Source: Pseudonocardiaceae bacterium (GTDB taxonomy: Bacteria > Actinomycetota > Actinomycetes > Mycobacteriales > Pseudonocardiaceae). From it: DNA of 20,663 nt. Both the position numbers and the translations under genes were made by a program. Numbering within the stretch: position 1 is the stretch's first letter; each line of letters begins with the position of its first letter. Where the stretch lies: the NCBI GenBank assembly GCA_025937115.1, contig JAICSB010000011.1:1-20663 (forward strand). Reading direction: 5' to 3'. This document shows, piece after piece, positions 1-6,548 of the stretch. The notes beneath the pieces were generated by a model that ran no database searches, was not told the origin of the DNA, and saw only the letters and a program-made list of their open reading frames with translations.

Positions 1-86
1 CCCGCTTCGCCGTCCACCGCACCGGCTAGTCGGGCGGTCAGCAGCCGCCACCACGGTTTGGTCGCTGTGCTGCGTTGGGTTGTCAT
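1..86 (-). CDS. Start of a small pilus-associated protein (partial, DUF4244/Flp-pilin-like by position)
   Basis: Only the first 28 codons are in the window; the gene runs off the left edge. The ATG (84-86) is preceded by a strong ribosome site, AGGAGG, about 10 bases upstream. The visible N-terminus (MTTQRSTATKPWWRLL) is basic with aromatic residues and has not yet reached a hydrophobic helix. It lies 35 bases downstream of tadC on the same strand. In actinobacterial tad loci this slot is usually held by a short DUF4244 or Flp-type pilin precursor, so that is the most likely identity, by position rather than by a visible motif. Confidence 0.55.
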   Translation of the reverse strand, partial: MTTQRSTATKPWWRLLTARLAGAVDGEA

Positions 87-121
87 CGGATCAGCTCCTC
101 CTAGGTAGATATCTGTCGTTG

Positions 122-721
122 TCACCACTGCCGCAGCAGGCCACCGGCTAGTCCGATCAGCACCGGAACGACGCCGATCACGAGGAAGGCGGGCAGGAAG
201 CACAGCCCGAGTGGGGCCGCGATGAGCACCCCGGCGCGCTGCGCTCGGGCTTCGGATCGTTCCCGGGCGTCGGCTCGTACCTCTGTCGCCAGCCGGGTCA
301 GCGACTCGGCGAGTGCGATGCCACTGCGCCCGCTGCGCCGGGCGGCCTTAGCCAGCCGTGCCGTCGCGGTGCATTCCAGCGCGGGCAACCAGGCCTGCAT
401 GGAGTCAGCGCCCAGGGCGAGCAGTTCAGCGGTCCGCAGCAGCGCCGGCCCCGCCGGTTCGCCGAGCCCGTCAGCGACCGCCCGCACCGCCACCGGTACC
501 GGCATCCCGGCTCGCAGGCAGGCCGCCAGCAGCTCCCACGCTCCGGCTAACGCCAACGGCTCCACGTCGACGCCCGTCCTGCGTGGCGCCGACCGGGTAA
601 CACGTCCCGGCGTTGCGGCTCTGTTGATCGACTGCCGCAACCTCGACCGGGGACCGGCCGGACCGGGCGCCATCAGCAGTGCCATCGCGATCAGCAGCGT
701 GGCCAGCGTCGGTGGCGTCAT
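122..721 (-). CDS. tadC: TadC-like type II secretion F family membrane protein
   Basis: A 199-residue protein related to TadC, an inner-membrane platform component for tight-adherence pilus assembly. It begins with a hydrophobic segment (about residues 2-20, TLATLLIAMALLMAPGP). A soluble part follows with the GspF-like pattern of a helical bundle (WELLAACLRAGMPVPVAV; later RSGRSGIALAESLTRLA). It ends with a long hydrophobic stretch (AAPLGLCFLPAFLVIGVVPV). The start at 721 overlaps the tadB stop (ATGA), indicating translational coupling; a longer upstream reading only shadows tadB. It is shorter than proteobacterial TadC, as is usual in actinobacteria. The family is clear; the exact TadC-versus-TadB label rests on gene order. 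Confidence 0.82.
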   Translation of the reverse strand: MTPPTLATLLIAMALLMAPGPAGPRSRLRQSINRAATPGRVTRSAPRRTGVDVEPLALAGAWELLAACLRAGMPVPVAVRAVADGLGEPAGPALLRTAELLALGADSMQAWLPALECTATARLAKAARRSGRSGIALAESLTRLATEVRADARERSEARAQRAGVLIAAPLGLCFLPAFLVIGVVPVLIGLAGGLLRQW

Positions 722-1560
722 GCCGGTACCGCCCCGGACACCAGTCGCGCACTCCACAGGACGCCGATACAGGTTGCAGCTGTGCCGATCACCAGAAGTA
801 CCTGGCCCACCACGGTCTGGCACAGCACGCGCAACGGGGCGGCGCCCACCGCCTGCCCAAGCGCCAACCCGAGCAGCGGCAGCCCGGCCAGCACCGCTGC
901 GGTCGCCCGGGGTCCAGCAAGCCGGGCCTGCACCTCGGCGGCGAATCGCACCCGGTGCTCGGTGTCCGAGCGCACCGCGTCGAGCAGGTCCGCGAGCGGG
1001 ATCCCGTAGCGATCGGCCAGCGACCACGCATCGGCGAGCCGCCCTAGCCAGGCGCGCAGCGGCGCTGGACCCACGCTGCGCAACACCGCCGGGACGTCGC
1101 CGCCGAGCCTGGCCGCCGCGGCGACCGCCGACAGTGCCCGGACGACGTCGGTGCCCACGTTGGGCGACCCGTCGCCCTGGGTTTCAGCAGCCGCTGTGAT
1201 CGCGTCGCCGGGATGAGCGCCGGCCCGCAGTTCCGCCACCAGAATCCCGAGCGCATCGGAGAGTCCGGTGGCCGCCGTTGCTGCCGTCCAGCAATCCCGA
1301 CCGGCCCGGCGGCGCACGACGACGGTGCCGGTCACCATCGCCGCGGCCAGGCCGCCACCCGGGCCGGCCAGCAACGCACCGATTCCCGCCGCCAGGCCTA
1401 CTAACAGCAGGCCGCAACGCCGGGCGGCCCAGCGACCGCAGGCCGCCGCGACTCGGGCTCGAGCCGCACTGCGGCGCAGCCCGGTGAGCCGACCGCGACA
1501 TATCCCAGCGGGCCAGCACAGCACCCCGGCCGCCAGCGCGGCCACCGCCAAGCTCAGCAC
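718..1560 (-). CDS. tadB: TadB-like type II secretion F family membrane protein
   Basis: A 280-residue inner-membrane protein that probably forms the pilus assembly platform together with TadC. Hydrophobic segments lie near residues 1-20, about 50-80 (LLLVGLAAGIGALLAGPGGG) and near the C-terminus (AVLAGLPLLGLALGQAV and VLLVIGTAATCIGVLW). Between them is a GspF-type cytoplasmic helical domain (SDALGILVAELRAGAHPGDA; DRYGIPLADLLDAVRSD). The gene overlaps the end of tadA by 7 bases and the start of tadC by 4, so the three are one translational unit. Because it lies downstream of the interrupted ssd, it is now separated by about 15 kb from the original promoter region of the operon. Confidence 0.85.
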   Translation of the reverse strand: MLSLAVAALAAGVLCWPAGICRGRLTGLRRSAARARVAAACGRWAARRCGLLLVGLAAGIGALLAGPGGGLAAAMVTGTVVVRRRAGRDCWTAATAATGLSDALGILVAELRAGAHPGDAITAAAETQGDGSPNVGTDVVRALSAVAAAARLGGDVPAVLRSVGPAPLRAWLGRLADAWSLADRYGIPLADLLDAVRSDTEHRVRFAAEVQARLAGPRATAAVLAGLPLLGLALGQAVGAAPLRVLCQTVVGQVLLVIGTAATCIGVLWSARLVSGAVPA

Positions 1561-2732
1561 GCCGCACCTCGGGCCGCCAGCAGGTCGTGCAACTGTTGCT
1601 GGCCCGGCCCCCAGCGACCGTCCTGCCAGGCAGGGAGCACCCGGACCAGCTCGCTACCGCGCTCCAGCACTCCCACCGCGGCCAGCTCACGCGCCCCGTC
1701 GCGGCGCACCACATGCAGCACCACGTGCACGGCGGCGGAGAGTTGGCTGTGCAACGCGTTGCGCGCCATGCCACCCAACGCCGCCAGCGCCTCCAGCCGG
1801 GCGGGCACTTCGGCGGGTGAGTTTGCGTGCAGCGTGCCGGCGCCTCCCTGGTGTCCGGTGTTGAGTGCGCAGAGCAGCTCACACACCTCCGCCCCGCGCA
1901 CTTCGCCGACCACCAGCCGGTCCGGGCGCATCCGCAGCGCCTGGCGCACCAGGTCGCGCAAGGTCACCTCACCGGCGCCTTCGACGTTGGGCGCCCGAGT
2001 GGTCAAGCGGACGACATGCGGGTGTTCCGGTGCCAGCTCGGGGGCTTCTTCGACGCACACGATCCGTTCGCCGGCGGCCACGCAGCCCAGCAACGCGGCG
2101 AGCAGGGTGGTCTTTCCACTACCCGTACCACCGACGACGAGGAAGGCCAGCCGGGCGGCGACGATGGCGCGCAGCAGCTTGCCGACCTCGGGCGACACGC
2201 TGCCCACCGCCTGTAGCGCGTCGAGGCCGTGGGTAGTGGGCCGCAGTATGCGCAGCGAGATGCAGGTGCAGCCGGTGGCGATCGGAGGTAGCACGGCGTG
2301 CAACCGCACGCCGCCGGGCAGCGCCGCATCGACGTACGGCGACGCATCGTCGAGGCGTCGTCCGGCGGCCAGCGCCAGCCGCTGAGCCAACCTGCGCACC
2401 GCATCGGCGTCGGCGAACCGCACCTCGGTGCGGCGCAACTCGCCGGCCTGCTCGACCCACACCTGATCAGGTCCGCTGACCAGCACATCTGTCGTCTCCG
2501 GGTCGACCAGCAGCGGTTCCAGTGGACCGGCCCCGATGAGTTCGCGCTGCAGCTCACGCAGCGCCGAGAGCACCTGCAGATCGGCCAGCACACCGTCGGA
2601 GTCGGCCCGCACCGCGGCAGCCACCGCGCCCGGAGAGACCGCCACGCCAGCGGCTGCCAACCGGTTGCGCACCCGGTCGACCAACTGTCCGGGCAGCGCC
2701 GGGGCAGCGGCTTGGCGCCCTGACGTGGTCAC
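1554..2732 (-). CDS. tadA: TadA family pilus assembly / secretion ATPase
   Basis: A 392-residue cytoplasmic hexameric ATPase of the TadA/VirB11/CpaF family that powers pilin export and pilus assembly. The N-terminal part (about 1-180) carries family patterns such as LIGAGPLEPLL and ELRRTEVRFAD. The ATPase core has Walker A GGTGSGKTT (Lys near residue 207), an acidic box in CVEEAPEL, the Walker B-like LVVGEVRGAE, and the His box GTLHANSPAE. All key residues look intact. The start at 2732 overlaps the ssd stop (ATGA), so it was translated with ssd. Its length is normal for actinobacterial TadA. Family assignment is secure. Confidence 0.95.
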   Translation of the reverse strand: MTTSGRQAAAPALPGQLVDRVRNRLAAAGVAVSPGAVAAAVRADSDGVLADLQVLSALRELQRELIGAGPLEPLLVDPETTDVLVSGPDQVWVEQAGELRRTEVRFADADAVRRLAQRLALAAGRRLDDASPYVDAALPGGVRLHAVLPPIATGCTCISLRILRPTTHGLDALQAVGSVSPEVGKLLRAIVAARLAFLVVGGTGSGKTTLLAALLGCVAAGERIVCVEEAPELAPEHPHVVRLTTRAPNVEGAGEVTLRDLVRQALRMRPDRLVVGEVRGAEVCELLCALNTGHQGGAGTLHANSPAEVPARLEALAALGGMARNALHSQLSAAVHVVLHVVRRDGARELAAVGVLERGSELVRVLPAWQDGRWGPGQQQLHDLLAARGAAC

Positions 2733-3403
2733 GCTGCCGCGCCCACGGACCGGTTGGAATCGTCAAGGATCGCCAGCACCTGACGGGCGGCGGCGGCCAG
2801 CGGCCCCCGGGTCCGGCCCGGCATCGCACCGCGGTCCAGTGCGCCGGCCAAGCCGGGTTGCGCGCGCATGGCTGCGAGCAGTGGAAGGCCCAGTGCCTGG
2901 CTGATGTCGCTGGGAGTGATCCCGCCCGGCGCCGGTCCTCGCACCACCAGCTGCAACGAAACTCCGTAGCGCCGCACGCGGGCCGCCACCGCCGCGGCGG
3001 CAGCACAGGCCCGCACCTCTGCCGGTACCACCAGCACCGCCAGATCCGCCGACTCCAGCGCTGCGGTACCCGGCTCGCACGGATACCTGGGCACATCGCA
3101 GACCACTGTCTCGCCGGCTCGTCGTCCGGCACCGCACACCGTGCGCACCGCGACACTGTCGGGTACTGCACCATCCCGATCGCAAGACAAAACCGTCAGC
3201 CCACCTCGACGACCCACCCGCGGCGTGGGCAAGGCAGCGTGCAGCGCCGCGGTCGGCACCCGGCCATCCCCCAGCGCGAGCCCGGACCACCGCAGCCCGT
3301 CCATCTTCTCGGCCCCCAGGGCGAGATCCAGGCCGCCGCCCAGGGCGTCGCAGTCGACCAGCATGGCGTGGCGTCCCGCTTCCGCGACCGCAACTGTGAC
3401 GGC
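2729..3403 (-). pseudogene. ssd: ssd, C-terminal fragment (interrupted septum-site-determining / CpaE-like ATPase)
   Basis: This is the 3' two-thirds of a MinD/CpaE-like P-loop protein found at the head of actinobacterial tad operons and called Ssd in mycobacteria. Visible motifs: the conserved LVDCDALGGGLDLALGAE just after the insertion point, VVCDVPRYP (Walker B-like), and LAVLVVPAEVRACAAA. Residues encoded from 3398 down to 2729 belong to the native gene; the few codons above the core (to an ATG at 3415) come from the element. The missing N-terminal part, including the P-loop GGRGGAGAS, is at 18904-19301 beside the right end. An ATG created by element DNA (3413-3415) could allow translation of a P-loop-less fragment, but no good ribosome site precedes it. 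Confidence 0.92.
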
Positions 3404-3424
3404 AAAGGTAAGCATGTGACACTA
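3376..3424. other. attL junction in ssd
   Basis: The host half (ssd coding, up to about 3398) meets the element half at the core ACGGC, 3399-3403. The element arm on the right (GCAAAGGTAAGCATGTGACAC) is nearly the reverse complement of the element arm at the other end (18882-18902), as expected when attP is a long symmetrical site bound by a serine integrase dimer. The exact crossover dinucleotide cannot be fixed; the centre of symmetry suggests the AC at 3399-3400. Confidence 0.8.
3395..3423 (+). promoter_or_regulatory. Possible integrase promoter inside attL
   Basis: Upstream of the integrase ATG (3430) is TGTGAC (3395-3400), a 17-base spacer, and GACACT (3418-3423), which fits a weak -35/-10 pair six bases before the start codon and would give an essentially leaderless mRNA. 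The -35-like half lies on the host side of the core, so it would change on excision. The match to consensus is poor, so this is tentative. Confidence 0.3.
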
Positions 3425-3429
3425 GAGGC

Positions 3430-4803
3430 ATGACTCGATCGGCTGCGATCTACTGCCGCATCAGCAAGGACCGTATCGGCGCTGGTCTGGGCGTCGACCG
3501 GCAGCTCACCGACTGCCAGGAGCTGGCTGCGCGGCTGGGCTGGACGGTGGCCGCAGTGCACACCGACAACGACATCTCGGCGTACTCAGGCAAGCCACGG
3601 CCGGGTTACCGGGCGCTGCTGGACGACCTGAAGACCGGCCGAGCGGATGCCGTCATCGCCTGGCACACCGACCGATTGCACCGCTCACCCACCGAGCTGG
3701 AGACCTACATCGCGGCTTGCGAGGCCAGCGGGGCGCCCACTCACTGTGTCAAGGCTGGCGCACTGGACCTGACCACGCCTTCTGGCCGTCTGGTCGCTCG
3801 ACAACTCGGCTCAGTCGCCCGGTACGAGGTAGAGCACATGCAAGAACGAATTGTGGCAGCGAAGACAGCGGCAGCGAAAGCCGGCAAATACCGAGGTGGC
3901 CGCCGCCCGTTCGGCTACGAGGCCGATGGGATCACCGTGCGACCCGTCGAAGCGGCAGCGGTGCTCGACGCGTCCCGGCGTGTGTTGCTGGGCGAGAGCC
4001 TGGCCAGCATTTCCCGGGAGTGGAACGCCCAGGGCATCGCCACCGCCATGGGAACGTCGTGGACGCCGACCGCTGTGCAACGGGTGCTCCGGCGAGCCCG
4101 CAACGCGGCCCTGATCGAGTGCGACGGCGCCATGCTGCCTGCGACGTGGCCAGCGATCGTTCCCGAAGGCATTTGGGCCGAGGTGGTGGCGCTGTGCGCG
4201 GACCCATCACGCCGCAAGGCGAAGTCGAGCGAGGCGCGCTGGCTCGGTTCTGGGCTGTTCCACTGCGGCGTGTGCGGTGACGGGACGACGGTGCGCTCTG
4301 CGGTTACCTCCAGCGGCAAGCCCGGCTACCGGTGCAAACGCGCAGCGCACCTCACGGTTCGGGCGCAGCCGATAGACGAGCTGGTCACCTCGCTGGTGTT
4401 GCAACGCCTGTCCCGGCCCGACGCGTGGCGGCTGCTGGCCGTAGAGCGCACCGCCGATACCCAGGCGCTGGCCGATGAGGCTGCCGCGCTGCGGGCGCGT
4501 AACGCCGGGTTGGCGGATCTGTACGGAGACGGGGTGATCACCGGCGGAGAGCTGCGGGCACAGCGCGGCCGGATCCAGTCCCGTCTCGCCGAGCTTGCCG
4601 CTGCGATAGGTAACGGAGCGGCAGGCTCGCCACTGGCTGGGTTCGCCGATGCGCCCGACGCCGCCGCAGCGTGGGGGGCGGCGAGCGTGAGCAGGCGCAA
4701 GGTCGTCGTGGCCGCTCTGATGACCGTGACGCTTCACTCGCCTGGCCAGGGCGCGAACACGTTTTATCCGACGTCGGTAAGGGCGGAATGGAAGCACGGC
4801 TGA
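3430..4803 (+). CDS. int: Large serine recombinase (site-specific integrase)
   Basis: A 457-residue large serine integrase that probably inserted the element into ssd. The resolvase-type catalytic domain (about 1-150) has the nucleophile Ser12 in YCRISKD, followed by VDRQLTDCQELA, the Arg-containing WHTDRLHR and GRLVARQLGSVARYE. The recombinase domain starts near GKYRGGRRPFGYE. A zinc ribbon follows (CGVC, then one clear later Cys in YRCKR) and then a helical, coiled-coil-like tail (TQALADEAAALRARNAGLA). It starts 26 bases from the core, the normal place for an integrase beside its attachment site. Length is at the short end for the family (usually 450-600). No strong ribosome site precedes ATG 3430. 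Confidence 0.95.
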   Translation: MTRSAAIYCRISKDRIGAGLGVDRQLTDCQELAARLGWTVAAVHTDNDISAYSGKPRPGYRALLDDLKTGRADAVIAWHTDRLHRSPTELETYIAACEASGAPTHCVKAGALDLTTPSGRLVARQLGSVARYEVEHMQERIVAAKTAAAKAGKYRGGRRPFGYEADGITVRPVEAAAVLDASRRVLLGESLASISREWNAQGIATAMGTSWTPTAVQRVLRRARNAALIECDGAMLPATWPAIVPEGIWAEVVALCADPSRRKAKSSEARWLGSGLFHCGVCGDGTTVRSAVTSSGKPGYRCKRAAHLTVRAQPIDELVTSLVLQRLSRPDAWRLLAVERTADTQALADEAAALRARNAGLADLYGDGVITGGELRAQRGRIQSRLAELAAAIGNGAAGSPLAGFADAPDAAAAWGAASVSRRKVVVAALMTVTLHSPGQGANTFYPTSVRAEWKHG

Positions 4804-4898
4804 ATGTGCGTCTTGGCACACAAGAATGGTGGCTGAGGCGAGCGGAATGTGTGTAGGAACGCACACCGGCGCGTAGCCCATTCGAGTGAACTGTAGCT

Positions 4899-4945
4899 GT
4901 ATCGTAAACTGAACAGGCTGCTAGAGTCTGTATCGAATACGATAC
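4899..4945. promoter_or_regulatory. Repeated CTGTATCG motif and inverted repeat upstream of the AlpA-like gene
   Basis: A perfect inverted repeat, GTATCG-AATA-CGATAC (4930-4945), lies 52 bases before the HTH gene start. The same octamer CTGTATCG occurs 31 bases upstream (4897-4904), about three helical turns away, so one factor could bind the same face of the DNA. The palindrome contains TACGAT, a fair -10 hexamer. It looks like an operator controlling the gene at 4998 and possibly those after it. The binding protein is unknown; the element's HTH proteins are candidates. Confidence 0.5.
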
Positions 4946-4997
4946 GGCCGACAGTGAGCATGGCGCTGGTTTGCGCGCATTGCATAGGTTTCACGGC

Positions 4998-5216
4998 ATG
5001 CCAACTAGCCGCCGTCGCACCCAGTGCGAACCCATCCCGACCCCCGACCGACTCTCTCCGCAACAAGCCGCCGACGCGCTCGGCATATCCAAGCAGACTG
5101 TCCTTAAATGGATCTGGTCCGGACAGATTCCAGCATGGCGAATCGGCAAGCTCTACAAAATAGACCGAGCCATAGTGGAGAATTGCGCCAAGCCCACCGC
5201 TGTGAGCGGAAAATGA
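4998..5216 (+). CDS. AlpA/excisionase-like helix-turn-helix protein
   Basis: A 72-residue DNA-binding protein of the MerR-like HTH_17/excisionase type. The core is LSPQQAADALGISKQTVLKW, then IWSGQIPAWRIGKLYKIDR: the recognition helix plus the wing with the usual G.+P..+IG...+I pattern. ATG 4998 was chosen because the ORF upstream to 4971 adds no family-like sequence. Such proteins act as recombination directionality factors or as activators of excision. Its position right after the integrase, and a promoter with a palindromic operator, fit either role. The stop overlaps the next start (ATGA). Family assignment is good; the exact job is inferred. Confidence 0.82.
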   Translation: MPTSRRRTQCEPIPTPDRLSPQQAADALGISKQTVLKWIWSGQIPAWRIGKLYKIDRAIVENCAKPTAVSGK

Positions 5217-5359
5217 CCGCCGATGAATGGGTAGCGGAAATGATGGCGTGCGCCCCGGAATTGTCCGCCGCGCAAGCCGAAACGCTAACCGCCATGCTCA
5301 CCCCGGCCCCTGACCTGCCACAACCCCGCACCGAGAGCACACCGGAACTGATTCGCTAA
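5213..5359 (+). CDS. Small hypothetical protein, coupled to the HTH gene
   Basis: A 48-residue ORF starting MTADEWVAEMMACAPELS. Its ATG overlaps the stop of the HTH gene (ATGA), strong evidence that it is translated by coupling. The N-terminal two-thirds is predicted helical and acidic; the end is Pro/Thr-rich. Nothing recognisable as a domain. A longer frame beginning at 5108 is only a shadow of the HTH gene. Confidence 0.6.
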   Translation: MTADEWVAEMMACAPELSAAQAETLTAMLTPAPDLPQPRTESTPELIR

Positions 5360-5436
5360 TAGCGGCCCCGCACCGCGCGCCAACGCGAATGCGAGGCCTT
5401 GACCACATCCCCTGAATCACCCAGGAGAGCAGCCCA

Positions 5437-5673
5437 ATGCGCAATTATACCGGCACCCGTCTTGCCGTCCCCCCGATGCACGACTCGATCGATCCAGCCA
5501 TTCGCGCCAAGGTATTAGACTACGTCCGACGCCGCCTTATCGTTGAGGCTATTTCGCTGGCGGAAGAAGCCGAAGCCGACCGGCTAGCCGAGCTGTATCA
5601 GGACAGGCACATCGGCGCCGACCTCATGCGTCGAGCGCGGCGCCCCGTTCTCTGCACACACCCCCGCCGATGA
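5437..5673 (+). CDS. Small hypothetical protein
   Basis: A 78-residue protein preceded by a good ribosome site (AGGAGAG, about 8 bases before ATG 5437). The central part (DPAIRAKVLDYVRRRLIVEAISLAEEAEADRL, residues about 19-50) is a charged, probably helical stretch with repeated Leu/Ala. No known domain is recognised. It lies between the AlpA-like and XRE genes and is probably part of the early regulatory operon. Its stop overlaps a possible ATG at 5670, but that frame has no independent support before 6006. Confidence 0.65.
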   Translation: MRNYTGTRLAVPPMHDSIDPAIRAKVLDYVRRRLIVEAISLAEEAEADRLAELYQDRHIGADLMRRARRPVLCTHPRR

Positions 5674-5794
5674 CCACCGACCTGTTGTCAGTAACGTTCA
5701 CGCGTGCCCGTCAGGGCCACCGCTGGTGCCTTGGTCTCCGGGCGCAATGGGTCTCCCGCCAGGGGTCGCAATCCCCCGAAACACGGGAGTACAC

Positions 5795-6013
5795 ATGCGC
5801 ACATTTTCAGCGTCCGCGCTCGCCGAGGCCCGCACCCGCGCTGGGATGTCACGGGACGACCTCGCCGCCGCGCTCGGCCTGTCCTGCCACGCGGTCAAGT
5901 CGTGGGAGTGGTCCCAGCGCTACCCGCGCGGTCAGCGGCTGGCGCAGCTCGCCGACGTTCTGGACTGCTCCATCGAGCGATTTTTCGTGCGGGAGGGCAG
6001 TCGTGATGCCTGA
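5795..6013 (+). CDS. XRE-family helix-turn-helix regulator
   Basis: A 72-residue single-domain HTH_3 (Cro/C1-like) protein: the pattern ALAEARTRAGMSRDDLAAAL then GLSCHAVKSWEWSQRYPRG and LAQLADVLDCSIERFF covers all five helices. ATG 5795 is preceded by CGGGAG at usable spacing; the in-frame extension to 5726 lacks domain sequence. It overlaps the next gene by 8 bases and so heads the replicase operon, suggesting that it controls copy number or replication onset, as XRE proteins often do in integrative elements. The target site is not known; a symmetrical site upstream within 5674-5794 is not obvious. Confidence 0.85.
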   Translation: MRTFSASALAEARTRAGMSRDDLAAALGLSCHAVKSWEWSQRYPRGQRLAQLADVLDCSIERFFVREGSRDA

Positions 6014-6548
6014 GCAGCAGCGCGGATCCCCGCCCACAAATGGAGAAGGCCTCCCGCCACAGGAGGCCAACTCACAAGGGGTTTCGACCAGGGGCCACCA
6101 CGCCACAAGTCCTTCGCAGGGTACCCCAGGTCAGTCAAGGTGTACCGAACCGTACCGGCGGAGCGCAGCCGAGTTCTGGATGATCTATCACCGGCTCGTC
6201 GCGGGCGAGTTCGGCGGCGACCCGGCCGACCCCGGAAACGCTCACGAACGTGGCGCGCTGGTCCTGGATGGCCTCCTGCCGGGCGATCGGGTGCCCGACC
6301 GGTTCGACCTGCCTCCCGACGTCGCCGAAACCTTCCAACGGGCCGCCGATGCCTATGAGGCGTATGTCGACGCCGTCGAACTCTTCGACTCTCTAGATCC
6401 CCGCTGGCGGCGCTGGCATGCGCTGCGGTCGGCGCTGCCGGAGGTCCCGCACACGGTGATTCGGCGGCTCATGGGGCTGCTGGCCGACGTGCCCACCAAC
6501 ACCCTGGCCGCCGTCTGCGCGACCCAACCGAGCGGGGCCAACACATGA
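6006..6548 (+). CDS. Hypothetical protein between regulator and replicase
   Basis: A 180-residue protein. The first 55 residues are Pro/Gln/Ser-rich and probably disordered. From SAAEFWMIYHRLVAGEFGGD onward it is a compact acidic helical domain (FDLPPDVAETFQRAADAYEA; LFDSLDPRWRRWHALRS). A GGGAGG ribosome site lies upstream; GTG 6003 is an equally possible start. It overlaps the XRE gene by 8 bases and the replicase by 4 (ATGA), so the three are one translational unit. Function not recognised; an accessory replication role is inferred from position only. Confidence 0.75.
   Translation: MPEQQRGSPPTNGEGLPPQEANSQGVSTRGHHATSPSQGTPGQSRCTEPYRRSAAEFWMIYHRLVAGEFGGDPADPGNAHERGALVLDGLLPGDRVPDRFDLPPDVAETFQRAADAYEAYVDAVELFDSLDPRWRRWHALRSALPEVPHTVIRRLMGLLADVPTNTLAAVCATQPSGANT

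Noticed and set aside
5670..6548. A 292-residue continuous plus-strand frame
   Set aside because: The first 110 codons overlap the XRE gene in another frame and are not protein-like; the real gene in this frame begins at 6003/6006.
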